Assembly (NCBI GenBank): GCA_030613705.1
Contig: JAUWLJ010000118.1
Location: 1-6,627, forward strand
DNA: 6,627 nt
DNA from: Chloroflexota bacterium
GTDB taxonomy: Bacteria; Chloroflexota; Anaerolineae; Anaerolineales; UBA4823
Reading direction: 5' to 3'
Made by a program: the position numbers and the translations under genes. Of this stretch, positions 1 to 6,185 are shown piece by piece. The notes under the pieces are model-generated. The model saw only the letters and a list, made by a program, of their open reading frames with translations. It made no database searches and was not told the DNA's origin. Position 1 is the first letter of the stretch. Each line of letters opens with the position of its first letter.

Positions 1-686
1 AGGTCCATTTCGGGTGCACTGTCGGTTGTGTTCCAGGCGATCATATCCAGGTTCAAGACGCCGCGAATATCTTCTCCAACGCAGTACGCCTGCTGGGCAT
101 AATCCTGGCTGCCGATCATGCCATATTCTTCTGCATTGAAGTTGACAAAGCGCAGCGTACATCCGAATTCATACTGATTGAGGATGCTGGCTGCCAGCAT
201 GACGGCGACTGTTCCGCTGGCGTTGTCGTCCGCCCCCGGTGCAGGTGGGGTGACCGGAACGTCATCGAAATGACTGGTGATCATGAATACCCGTCCGGGA
301 AAAACAGTGCCGGTTTTTTGGGCAACTACATTGGAAAGCAATTGTTCTTGATAGGTGAAATTCTGGTATGAGGTATCCAGGCCTAAGGCCTGGTAATACT
401 CGTATAAATACTCGGCGGCTTTTTGATTAGGCTCGCCACTCAGAGCGTGGCGTGTGTTGAGGGTATAGGGCTGCTCATTAATAGTCACCGGCCATTCCCC
501 GCTCAGATCGCCAGTCAGGGAGTAGATTTCCCCCTGATCGACCTGATCGAGCATCAACTGGACTGTCGGATTGTAGAAAGATTCGGTATGGTTGGTGGAT
601 GCCACACCCAGAATCGAGGGTGGGTTAACGCTGAAAAAAATAAATACCAGAGTGAGTACGATCGCCCTCAGCCAATTAATGAGCAT
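1..686 (-). CDS. Secreted M28-family zinc aminopeptidase/exopeptidase (C-terminus outside window)
   Basis: Reading the minus strand from ATG at 686-684 gives 228 residues with no stop before the window edge, so the 3' end is missing. Residues 1-30 form a signal peptide: a short Arg-containing N-end, a hydrophobic core (AIVLTLVFIFFSV) and a VAS cleavage-like site. The peptidase domain begins near residue 85. The co-catalytic zinc motifs of M28 peptidases are visible in order: His139 in SHFDD, Asp153 in GADDNASG, the Glu186-Glu187 pair in NAEEYG, and Asp214 in NLDMIAWN. Enzymes of this family remove N-terminal residues from peptides with two zinc ions; the signal peptide places this one outside the membrane. 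The start overlaps the end of the upstream deacetylase gene by 11 nt and lacks a clear Shine-Dalgarno sequence, so translation is probably coupled. Substrate specificity cannot be read from the fragment. Confidence 0.9.
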   Translation of the reverse strand, partial: MLINWLRAIVLTLVFIFFSVNPPSILGVASTNHTESFYNPTVQLMLDQVDQGEIYSLTGDLSGEWPVTINEQPYTLNTRHALSGEPNQKAAEYLYEYYQALGLDTSYQNFTYQEQLLSNVVAQKTGTVFPGRVFMITSHFDDVPVTPPAPGADDNASGTVAVMLAASILNQYEFGCTLRFVNFNAEEYGMIGSQDYAQQAYCVGEDIRGVLNLDMIAWNTTDSAPEMD

Positions 687-1605
687 ACGATTTTGATTGG
701 ATTGAATCTGCCATCTTGGCCGCCAGACCAACGGTTTTTAGATGAATATCAACGGTATCTGCCATGTCCCGGGCGTAGCCGCCAGCCATCACGATCGCCA
801 CCGGCAGACCAGCTTTCTGGCAGTAGTGAAAGACAAGCTGGTCTCGCCTGGTTAGCCCTTCTTTTGAAAGAGCCAGTCGGCCCAGCCGGTCATCAAAGTA
901 GGGATCAGCGCCGGCAAGGTAGATCGCCAGATCGGCGGCTTTGAAGCGGGTGAAGGTTTGCGCTAACCCCTTATCCAAGGCTTGCAGATATTCCTGGTCG
1001 GAGGTGCCATCCTCCAATGCCAAGTCCAGGTCGCTCGCTTTTTTATGGAAGGGGAAGTTGCCTGCCCCATGGATGGAAAAGGTGAATACGGTTGGATCGG
1101 ACGAGAAAATGGCTGCGGTACCGTCCCCTTGGTGCACATCGCAGTCCAGGACGACAACTCGGTGTGCTAGACCTTCGGCCTGGATAACCCTCGCCGCAAT
1201 GGCGCAGTCATTGAGCAGGCAAAAACCGCTGCCGAAATTTGAATGGGCGTGATGCGTCCCACCTGACAGGTTGACCGCAACACCTTCTTGCAGCGCAGCA
1301 CGGCAGGCGGCGATTGTGCCGCCAACTGACCGGCGAGATCGCTCAACCAGCTCTGGCGACCAGGGGAAACCGATGCGGCGGATCTCTTTACCGCTGAGCT
1401 CACCCCTCACCACTCGCTCCTGGTAATCCGCACTGTGTGCAAAACGGATTTGATCGTCATTGGCTGGATCTGGAACAAGTAGATTTCGATTGGGGACGAC
1501 CTGCTCTTTCATGATCGCCTTACGAAGACGCCTGTACTTGTCGAGCGGAAAGCGATGCTCAGGTGGAAGGGGGAAATGGAATCGATCGCTGTAAAATGTT
1601 TTCAA
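676..1605 (-). CDS. HDAC-superfamily (arginase-fold) deacetylase
   Basis: A 309-residue, full-length member of the histone deacetylase/acetoin utilization/acetylpolyamine amidohydrolase superfamily, zinc hydrolases that remove acetyl or other acyl groups from lysines or amines. The active site looks intact: the His118-His119 pair in GGTHHAH, the GFC motif at 127-129, zinc ligands Asp156 and His158 in LDCDVHQGDG, the third ligand Asp234 in AGADPYFDDRLG, and the transition-state Tyr277 in AGGYARD. The N-terminus (HRFPLDKYRRLR, 17-28) is typical of the short bacterial class. No signal peptide is present, so it acts in the cytoplasm. The start codon is TTG (1605-1603); no in-frame ATG or GTG lies just upstream and the next Met is residue 32, which would cut into the fold. 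It follows the nitroreductase gene by 4 nt and its end overlaps the M28 peptidase start. The substrate is unknown: acetyl-lysine proteins (AcuC-like), acetylpolyamines or small molecules are all possible. Confidence 0.95.
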   Translation of the reverse strand: MKTFYSDRFHFPLPPEHRFPLDKYRRLRKAIMKEQVVPNRNLLVPDPANDDQIRFAHSADYQERVVRGELSGKEIRRIGFPWSPELVERSRRSVGGTIAACRAALQEGVAVNLSGGTHHAHSNFGSGFCLLNDCAIAARVIQAEGLAHRVVVLDCDVHQGDGTAAIFSSDPTVFTFSIHGAGNFPFHKKASDLDLALEDGTSDQEYLQALDKGLAQTFTRFKAADLAIYLAGADPYFDDRLGRLALSKEGLTRRDQLVFHYCQKAGLPVAIVMAGGYARDMADTVDIHLKTVGLAAKMADSIQSKSYAH

Positions 1606-1608
1606 GCA

Positions 1609-1614
1609 CTCACC
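1609..1614 (-). promoter_or_regulatory. Weak ribosome binding site overlapping the nitroreductase stop, serving the TTG start
   Basis: GGTGAG on the minus strand lies only 3 nt before the TTG start of the deacetylase and overlaps the TGA stop (1612-1610) of the nitroreductase. The short spacing and the rare start codon suggest that initiation depends on ribosomes finishing the upstream gene. Confidence 0.35.
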
Positions 1615-2122
1615 ATCTATCCCAGTGAACGATATCTTCCATGGATCGCCGACCGCCCTTCTGCGGGAGGGTTGTCAGGTAAGCATGGTCCACCGGGTAG
1701 CCAAAAGAGATAGCGATGAAGAGATGCATTTCACTTGGGTAGCCCAGCAATTGGCGGGCAGGTTCGTACTCGTAAATCGTTGCCAGGCAGGAGCCGACTC
1801 CCAATTCCCAGGCTGCCAGCTGCATATAGGCAGCTGCCTGGCCAGCGTCAAACATAATACTAAAGCGCTCTGCCGGATCAGGAGTCAGGATCGCGACTCC
1901 CAGTGCTGCCCCAGCCAGGTGACCCGCGAAGGTGCCGCATTCGGAGAGCGTTTTAAGGGTCGTTTTGTCCTGGATGGCGATAAACGACCAGGGCTGGGTA
2001 TTCTTAGAGGATTGCGCCCGCCTCCCGGCGTTCAGGATGTTGTCGATGATCTCCTCAGGAAGTGGTTGGTCTTTGAATTGGCGGACGGCACGTTTCATGC
2101 GGATGGCTTCGGAGACATTCAT
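1610..2122 (-). CDS. Nitroreductase-family FMN flavoprotein
   Basis: A 170-residue protein with the compact nitroreductase fold, which binds FMN at a homodimer interface and transfers electrons from NAD(P)H to nitro compounds, quinones, enones or other acceptors. The FMN phosphate-binding segment is at the N-terminus (KRAVRQF, Arg11 and Arg14). The RRAQSSKNTQPWSF segment (34-47) is the flavin-contacting loop. A central helix with Gln95 and the GVGSC turn lies at 108-112. GYP (141-143) and the C-terminal KGGRRSMEDIVHW segment complete the domain. At 170 residues it is at the short end of the family but not truncated. ATG at 2122-2120 has a good AAGAGG site. It is the first gene after a 115-nt gap and is followed by the deacetylase after 4 nt, so it probably leads the second block. 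The physiological substrate is not readable from sequence. Confidence 0.93.
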   Translation of the reverse strand: MNVSEAIRMKRAVRQFKDQPLPEEIIDNILNAGRRAQSSKNTQPWSFIAIQDKTTLKTLSECGTFAGHLAGAALGVAILTPDPAERFSIMFDAGQAAAYMQLAAWELGVGSCLATIYEYEPARQLLGYPSEMHLFIAISFGYPVDHAYLTTLPQKGGRRSMEDIVHWDRW

Positions 2123-2127
2123 GGTTT

Positions 2128-2134
2128 ACCTCTT
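2128..2134 (-). promoter_or_regulatory. Shine-Dalgarno site of the nitroreductase gene
   Basis: AAGAGGT on the minus strand ends 5 nt before ATG 2122-2120. It supports this start codon and shows that this gene is translated independently of the DRTGG gene upstream. Confidence 0.7.
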
Positions 2135-2137
2135 CAT

Positions 2138-2157
2138 TAAATCAGCAGAGTGATTTA
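2138..2157. repeat. Perfect 7-bp inverted repeat in the nitroreductase leader
   Basis: TAAATCA and TGATTTA are separated by a 6-nt GCAGAG spacer. The element lies between a TATAAT box (2179-2184) and the ribosome binding site (2128-2134). It is AT-rich with no following T-run, so it does not look like a terminator. The 20-bp size and position would suit a dimeric repressor operator in the leader, but a single AT-rich 7-bp arm can also arise by chance. Confidence 0.4.
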
Positions 2158-2178
2158 TCAAGAATATGTGGTCAATCA

Positions 2179-2184
2179 ATTATA
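2179..2184 (-). promoter_or_regulatory. Possible -10 box (TATAAT) upstream of the nitroreductase gene
   Basis: The minus strand reads a perfect TATAAT here, which would place transcription start near 2172 and give a leader of about 50 nt. At the expected -35 distance only GTCTGG/GGTCTG is present, a poor match to TTGACA, so the call rests on the -10 box, the intergenic position and the AT-rich context. The whole gap 2123-2237 is the longest non-coding stretch in the window and shows no terminator hairpin for the gene before it. Confidence 0.35.
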
Positions 2185-2237
2185 TTTATGGAGATTACCT
2201 GCCAGACCTTTCGTAATTGGTATTGGATCAAGCTGGT

Positions 2238-3320
2238 TCAAGGGCGCGATAACTCAAATCTCTGGTAGAGACGGTCAAAATCCATGTTTTCTGCAAATAT
2301 ACCTTCAAACTCTGCCAGTTTATCCGGTTGACCTAAACGGGTTTTTCCGAAGATTTGTTCGATGGCTTCCACGGTTTCCATGGTGTTTTCTCGTACCAGG
2401 AGGACTGCCACGCCAAAATCCTCGGCTTGCTTGACGATCAATGGGCTCGGTTGCAGGTTGCCGGTCAAGATCAGGCAGGTGGTCGATGTCTCTAAGGCAG
2501 CTAATTGGATATCCGTGCGGTCACCGCCAGTAATAACCGCTTTGTTTGTATACTCGCGGAAGCGATGGAGAGCGGCATCAGCAGTCATCGCACCAATTGT
2601 AAGCGTTTCCACCATTGCTTCCAGGTCGCTGCTCTCAGTGAGCATTTCCGCGCTTAAAACTTCGATTAATTCTGAAACGGTCAGGGCTGCCAGTCTGCGC
2701 TTCTCCGGGAGAGCGCCGAGCACAGGGATGCCGCGCTTTTCCAGATACGGGATGGCTAATTTATGAATGAAATCTGCTGCTTCTTGTGGAACACGGTTGA
2801 TCACCACCCCGCTCAGCAGGTCACCCAAGCGGACTTTGGAAGACAGGGTGTCATCCAGCACTCGAATGTCAGAGCGGTATTTCACGGTCACCAGCACATG
2901 GCTGCTCAATTCTCGGGCGACATCCGGAGTCGGCAGCGAGACGGCGTGTCCTTCCCGCAAACTGGCTCCACCTTCAAGCAGCAGCACATCTTTCCCGCGG
3001 CCTGTGGATTCAACTGCTGATTTTACCTGCTCCATTAAACCTGTTTCCCCTGCGCCACTGAGATGCTGGAGCAGGAATTCCGGAGTGACCACGACCGGTG
3101 AAAGCTGCCAGGGGTCCACATCCAATCCTAATATCTCCTTCACAAACGCGGCATCTTCATCGGCGATCCGTCCGGACACTCGCCAGGGTTGCAGGCTGAG
3201 TGGTTTAAGATAACCAACGCTGAAACCATCCGCCTGTAAGTGTTTTCCCAATGCCAGGCAGATCGCGGTTTTACCAGAATACCTTTCCAGAGAGGTGACA
3301 TAGATAGATTTCACAGACAT
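2238..3320 (-). CDS. BioD-like P-loop plus DRTGG-domain protein (phosphotransacetylase N-terminal-like)
   Basis: A 360-residue protein of the 'BioD-like N-terminal domain of phosphotransacetylase' type (AAA_26 plus DRTGG). Residues 1-205 are a dethiobiotin-synthetase-like P-loop NTPase domain. It has the degenerate Walker A SLERYSGKT (Lys17, Thr18), LLLEGGAS at 113-120 in place of the BioD EGAGG loop, and the NRVP nucleotide-base motif at 175-178. Residues about 214-325 are the DRTGG domain, with its signature region ITGGDRTDIQLAAL at 263-276. In long bacterial phosphotransacetylases this pair precedes the catalytic PTA_PTB domain and is thought to be regulatory. Here the protein ends without any catalytic domain. 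It lies 5 nt after an ADP-forming acetate--CoA ligase, an enzyme that replaces phosphotransacetylase plus acetate kinase, so a nucleotide- or metabolite-sensing role for that ligase is a reasonable inference. ATG 3320 is annotated, but GTG 3314 (protein beginning KSIYVTS after the initiator) has far better spacing from the ribosome binding site. Confidence 0.92.
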   Translation of the reverse strand: MSVKSIYVTSLERYSGKTAICLALGKHLQADGFSVGYLKPLSLQPWRVSGRIADEDAAFVKEILGLDVDPWQLSPVVVTPEFLLQHLSGAGETGLMEQVKSAVESTGRGKDVLLLEGGASLREGHAVSLPTPDVARELSSHVLVTVKYRSDIRVLDDTLSSKVRLGDLLSGVVINRVPQEAADFIHKLAIPYLEKRGIPVLGALPEKRRLAALTVSELIEVLSAEMLTESSDLEAMVETLTIGAMTADAALHRFREYTNKAVITGGDRTDIQLAALETSTTCLILTGNLQPSPLIVKQAEDFGVAVLLVRENTMETVEAIEQIFGKTRLGQPDKLAEFEGIFAENMDFDRLYQRFELSRP

Positions 3321-3321
3321 T

Positions 3322-3327
3322 CTCCTT
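3322..3327 (-). promoter_or_regulatory. Shine-Dalgarno site that favours GTG 3314 over ATG 3320
   Basis: AAGGAG on the minus strand overlaps the TAA stop of the acyl-CoA ligase. It is 1 nt from ATG 3320-3318, too close for normal initiation, but 7 nt from the in-frame GTG at 3314-3312. The true start is therefore probably the GTG, giving a 358-residue protein. Confidence 0.6.
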
Positions 3328-5431
3328 ACTTGCTGAGGACCAAACGCATGTCGATCGCTATGGCGCCCTGGCCCTGGGGATAAACCATAAGCGGGTTGAT
3401 GTCCAGTTCTAATATCTCGGGGAAATCCTGGACCAGCTGACCGATCCGCAATAAGGTATCCACGATGGCAGCTTTGTCCACTGGCGGCTCGCCGCGCACC
3501 CCATCTAAAATTGCGCGGGCGCGGATCTCAGTCAACATCTTTTCCGCTGATTGGACTGAGAAGGGGGCGATGCGGAAGGTGACATCTTTCAGCGTCTCGA
3601 CATATATGCCGCCGAGACCGAAGGTGACTAAAGGTCCAAACTGCGGATCGCGATTCATACCAACCAAAATTTCCTGACCACCAGCAGGCACCATTTGCTG
3701 GACCAGGCAGCCCCACAGGTGGGCTTGAGGGAGGTAACGGTGGGCCCGGTATACCATCAGCTCGTAGGCATCTCGCAACTGCTCAGCGTTGCTGAGTCCA
3801 ACTTTGACACCGCCAACATCGGTTTTGTGCAGGATATCAGGTGAGGCGATCTTCAGCACGACCGGGTAACCAATCTGGTTGGCAATCTCGACTGCCTCGT
3901 CAGGAGTTGCTGCGATCTCGGATCGCGGGATTTGGAGACCGTAGGCCGTTAATATCTGGCGGGCTTCAGAGTCGCCAATCGAGAGGCGTCTCTGCTCACG
4001 GACTCGATCGAACACCTGGCGAGTTGTTTGTCGATCGACATCAAACTCAACATACTCTGGGGTTGGGCGCAAGAGCACCTGGCGGTAATCCGACATGGCT
4101 TTAAAAGCCAGGGCCGCGCGTTCAGGAAATGGATAATTGGGTACCCGGTAAGCCTCAAGACGGGTCACGCCGGGCTTAACCATCGCTTCTCCCATAAAGC
4201 TGGTGATAATTGGTTTATCGGTTGTTTTCGAAAGGCTGCCAATCGCATCCGCGGTGGCTTCAATTTCGGTCATTGCCTGGGGGGTCAGCACTACCAAAAG
4301 ACCATCTACGTTCGGATCAGCAACGACGGTTTGCAAGGCATGGCTGTAGCGATCAGCCCGTGCATCCCCCAGGACATCAACTGGGTTGGCAGCACTTGCT
4401 GCATCTGGCAGGTATTGTGCCAGAGTCGTTATTGTCTCATTCTCGAAGCGAGCCAGGGATAAACCTGAACGTTCAAGGGCATCTGTGGCCAAAATTCCTG
4501 GACCACCGGCATTGGTGATGATCGCAATCCGATCGCCTTGCAGGAGAGGCTGGTATCCAAGCGCCAGGGCGGCATCAAACAAAGATTGCATCGATTCTGC
4601 ACGCAGTACACCGGCTTGGAGAAACGCAGCATGGTAAGCCTGCTCGGAACCCGCTAAAGACCCTGTGTGTGAAGAAACAGCACGTGAACCAGATTGAGTA
4701 ACACCTGACTTAATCGCAACCACTGGTTTTTTAGCTGTCACCTTCCTGGCGGTCTTGATAAACTCTTGGCCATTTGACATCCCCTCACTGTAGATCAAGA
4801 TCACACTGGTATGTGGGTCATCTCCCCAGGCTTTCAACAAATCGATCTCGTCTACATCCGCTTTGTTGCCCAAGCTGACAAATTTCGATAATCCCAGGCG
4901 ACCAGCCAGGGAGATATCCAGGACCGCAGTGCCTAACGCTCCTGACTGAGACATGAAAGCCATGGGTCCACTGGGAGGGGTGCCGGCGGAGAAAGAAGCG
5001 TTAAGCGGTGTAAAAGTATCGATCACGCCTAAGCAGTTTGGTCCGATCAGACGAATGCCGTACTTGTTGCCGATCTCGATCAGCTCTAATTCTCGCTCAA
5101 ATCCTTCTCTGCCGGCCTCTCGAAAGCCAGCACTGATCACGATCACGGCCGGGATCCCTTTTTCACCGCAGGTGCGCAGGGCTTCTGGGACATACTTGTA
5201 TGGGATCACGATCACTGCCAAGTCACTTGAACCCGGGATCTCCTGCACCGACGGGTATGCTTGCAGACCGAGGATCTCTTTCGCGGTCGGATTCACAGGA
5301 TAGATTTTACCTACCTGGGCGTAACCCCCTACCACCAGATTCTCGAGCACCGCGTAACCCAATTTCTTGGGATTGGTAGATGCGCCGATAACAGCTACTG
5401 TGTTGGGATTGAAGAATTCTGTCAGACTCAT
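3326..5431 (-). CDS. Acetate--CoA ligase (ADP-forming), fused alpha-beta subunits
   Basis: A 701-residue enzyme catalysing acyl-CoA + ADP + Pi = acid + ATP + CoA, used for energy-conserving acetate or acid formation and, reversed, for acid activation. Domain order is that of the fused alpha-beta class. A CoA-binding Rossmann domain (about 5-130) has GASTNPKKLG and ends with GPNCLG. A succinyl-CoA-ligase-like domain (about 145-290) has SQSGALGTA and the phosphorylated His255 in SSHTGSLAG. A second ligase-like region (about 300-455) has ITNAGGPG and NPVDVLGDA. The ATP-grasp domain (about 485-701) has PVVLKIASPDILHKTDVGGV, whose His535 corresponds to the second phospho-histidine of the beta subunit, GLGGIYVE, and LDINPL near the end. 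No GNAT domain is attached, so it is not a Pat-type acetyltransferase. The frame is open 51 codons further upstream, but those residues overlap the lipoprotein gene and lack family similarity; ATG 5431, 5 nt after the previous stop, is the start. No Shine-Dalgarno is evident, which suggests coupling. Substrate (acetate versus branched or aryl acids) is not readable. Confidence 0.95.
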   Translation of the reverse strand: MSLTEFFNPNTVAVIGASTNPKKLGYAVLENLVVGGYAQVGKIYPVNPTAKEILGLQAYPSVQEIPGSSDLAVIVIPYKYVPEALRTCGEKGIPAVIVISAGFREAGREGFERELELIEIGNKYGIRLIGPNCLGVIDTFTPLNASFSAGTPPSGPMAFMSQSGALGTAVLDISLAGRLGLSKFVSLGNKADVDEIDLLKAWGDDPHTSVILIYSEGMSNGQEFIKTARKVTAKKPVVAIKSGVTQSGSRAVSSHTGSLAGSEQAYHAAFLQAGVLRAESMQSLFDAALALGYQPLLQGDRIAIITNAGGPGILATDALERSGLSLARFENETITTLAQYLPDAASAANPVDVLGDARADRYSHALQTVVADPNVDGLLVVLTPQAMTEIEATADAIGSLSKTTDKPIITSFMGEAMVKPGVTRLEAYRVPNYPFPERAALAFKAMSDYRQVLLRPTPEYVEFDVDRQTTRQVFDRVREQRRLSIGDSEARQILTAYGLQIPRSEIAATPDEAVEIANQIGYPVVLKIASPDILHKTDVGGVKVGLSNAEQLRDAYELMVYRAHRYLPQAHLWGCLVQQMVPAGGQEILVGMNRDPQFGPLVTFGLGGIYVETLKDVTFRIAPFSVQSAEKMLTEIRARAILDGVRGEPPVDKAAIVDTLLRIGQLVQDFPEILELDINPLMVYPQGQGAIAIDMRLVLSK

Positions 5432-5436
5432 ATGGA

Positions 5437-6105
5437 TTATTGACTTGTAATGGTGATTAAAACGACCGTCTGTTGGTTGAGTGGATTTGACGTCAGGGTC
5501 ACTGTGGCAACCCGCTCCGGTTTGAAAAACTTCATTATCGCTGCCTCGGCCAAGATCGAGTTTTCGTCGGTTACGTCTATCCAACCTAGTTCAGGCATTA
5601 AGTCCTGATAAAAATCAACCACTAATGGCAGATCGAGATCCACAAAATATGAAACAGTGGCTTGATTGGTGAATAGATTGGTCACTTCTCCTATAGTGAT
5701 GATGGGGATATCATCTGGAGGGGGAGCAGGGAAAAGATATTGGGTTGCGACAGCCTGGAAGGTAGGCAATAATTCGCTTGATCCCTGGGTGACCAAAGCT
5801 TCAACTGTCTGTAGATAGCCTTTTTGGTAGGCTTGGGTTGCGAAGGCTTGACCAGTGGCGACAACCGCGGGTCCCTGTTGAGTGGCAAATGCCCGCGCAG
5901 TACCAAATGCCTCGCTGTCACCGAACTGAGTGGCGATACCTTTGGCCTGGGTGATGATCTGATCAGCCTGGGTGGCGATCGCGCCTGCGGTGCTGCGAGC
6001 TTCATCATAATCGCGGCTTATCGCTGAAAAGGATTCACATGCCAAGCTAAAGCCAACTAGTATAGTCAGCGCCGAGAGAATTTTAATTCGATTTTTAAAC
6101 ATCAA
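5437..6105 (-). CDS. Predicted lipoprotein with Ala-x-Ala-Thr-Gln tandem repeats, function unknown
   Basis: A 222-residue protein (221 from ATG). The N-terminus is a lipoprotein-like signal: FKNRIK, a hydrophobic stretch (ILSALTILVGFSLA) and Cys23 in SLAC, although the -3 residue is Ser rather than the usual Leu. Residues 42-125 carry about six degenerate 15-16-residue repeats, each opening with A/G-[FIVL]-[AV]-T-Q (Thr at 45, 59, 75, 90, 106, 121) and with a second Thr 7-10 residues later (52, 69, 84, 100, 115). They are Ala- and Gln-rich and probably helical. A proline linker (PAPPPDD, 126-132) leads to a compact alpha/beta domain (135-222) with a VVDFYQDLMPELGW helix and strands rich in Thr/Val at the end. 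I recognise no named family. The stop lies 5 nt before the acyl-CoA ligase start, so the two are probably cotranscribed. The start is ambiguous: TTG 6105 is 9 nt and ATG 6102 is 12 nt from an AAGGTG site. Confidence 0.83.
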   Translation of the reverse strand: MMFKNRIKILSALTILVGFSLACESFSAISRDYDEARSTAGAIATQADQIITQAKGIATQFGDSEAFGTARAFATQQGPAVVATGQAFATQAYQKGYLQTVEALVTQGSSELLPTFQAVATQYLFPAPPPDDIPIITIGEVTNLFTNQATVSYFVDLDLPLVVDFYQDLMPELGWIDVTDENSILAEAAIMKFFKPERVATVTLTSNPLNQQTVVLITITSQ

Positions 6106-6114
6106 CTAATTTCA

Positions 6115-6120
6115 CACCTT
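6115..6120 (-). promoter_or_regulatory. Shine-Dalgarno-like site of the lipoprotein gene
   Basis: AAGGTG on the minus strand is 9 nt before TTG 6105 and 12 nt before ATG 6102. Spacing slightly favours the TTG, codon preference favours the ATG; the two give proteins differing by one residue. The gap 6106-6185 also contains TATGAT (6155-6160, minus strand) as a possible -10 box, but without a recognisable -35, and a weak TTCGT/ACGAA hairpin (6134-6148) that is not a convincing terminator. Confidence 0.4.
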
Positions 6121-6185
6121 CAGAGATCAGATTTTCGTTAATCACGAATTTTGAATCATAAACATTGCAGCTTGATAGAACCCTT

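Noticed and set aside
1625..2140. A 171-codon plus-strand open frame opposite the nitroreductase gene, and a similar one at 423-944.
   Set aside because: They lie antisense to genes with clear conserved motifs, lack recognisable domains or ribosome binding sites, and have compositions typical of antisense frames.
5135..5215. Two identical 12-nt copies of GATCACGATCAC, 69 nt apart.
   Set aside because: Both encode Val-Ile-Val-Ile beta-strands of the CoA-binding domain with the same codons; this is explained by protein structure and codon preference.
3326..5431. Pat-type protein acetyltransferase identity for the long ligase.
   Set aside because: That family carries an additional GNAT domain; here all 701 residues are accounted for by ligase and ATP-grasp domains, and both catalytic histidines are present.
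5432..5584. A 51-residue N-terminal extension of the acyl-CoA ligase frame.
   Set aside because: It overlaps the end of the lipoprotein gene in another frame, is rich in Arg/Asp/Gly with no fold-like pattern, and the CoA-binding domain begins normally right after ATG 5431.
6131..6152. AT-rich imperfect palindrome around TTCGT/ACGAA as a terminator for the oxidoreductase gene.
   Set aside because: Only five paired bases with AT-rich flanks, and in the transcribed (minus) direction there is no T-run after it.
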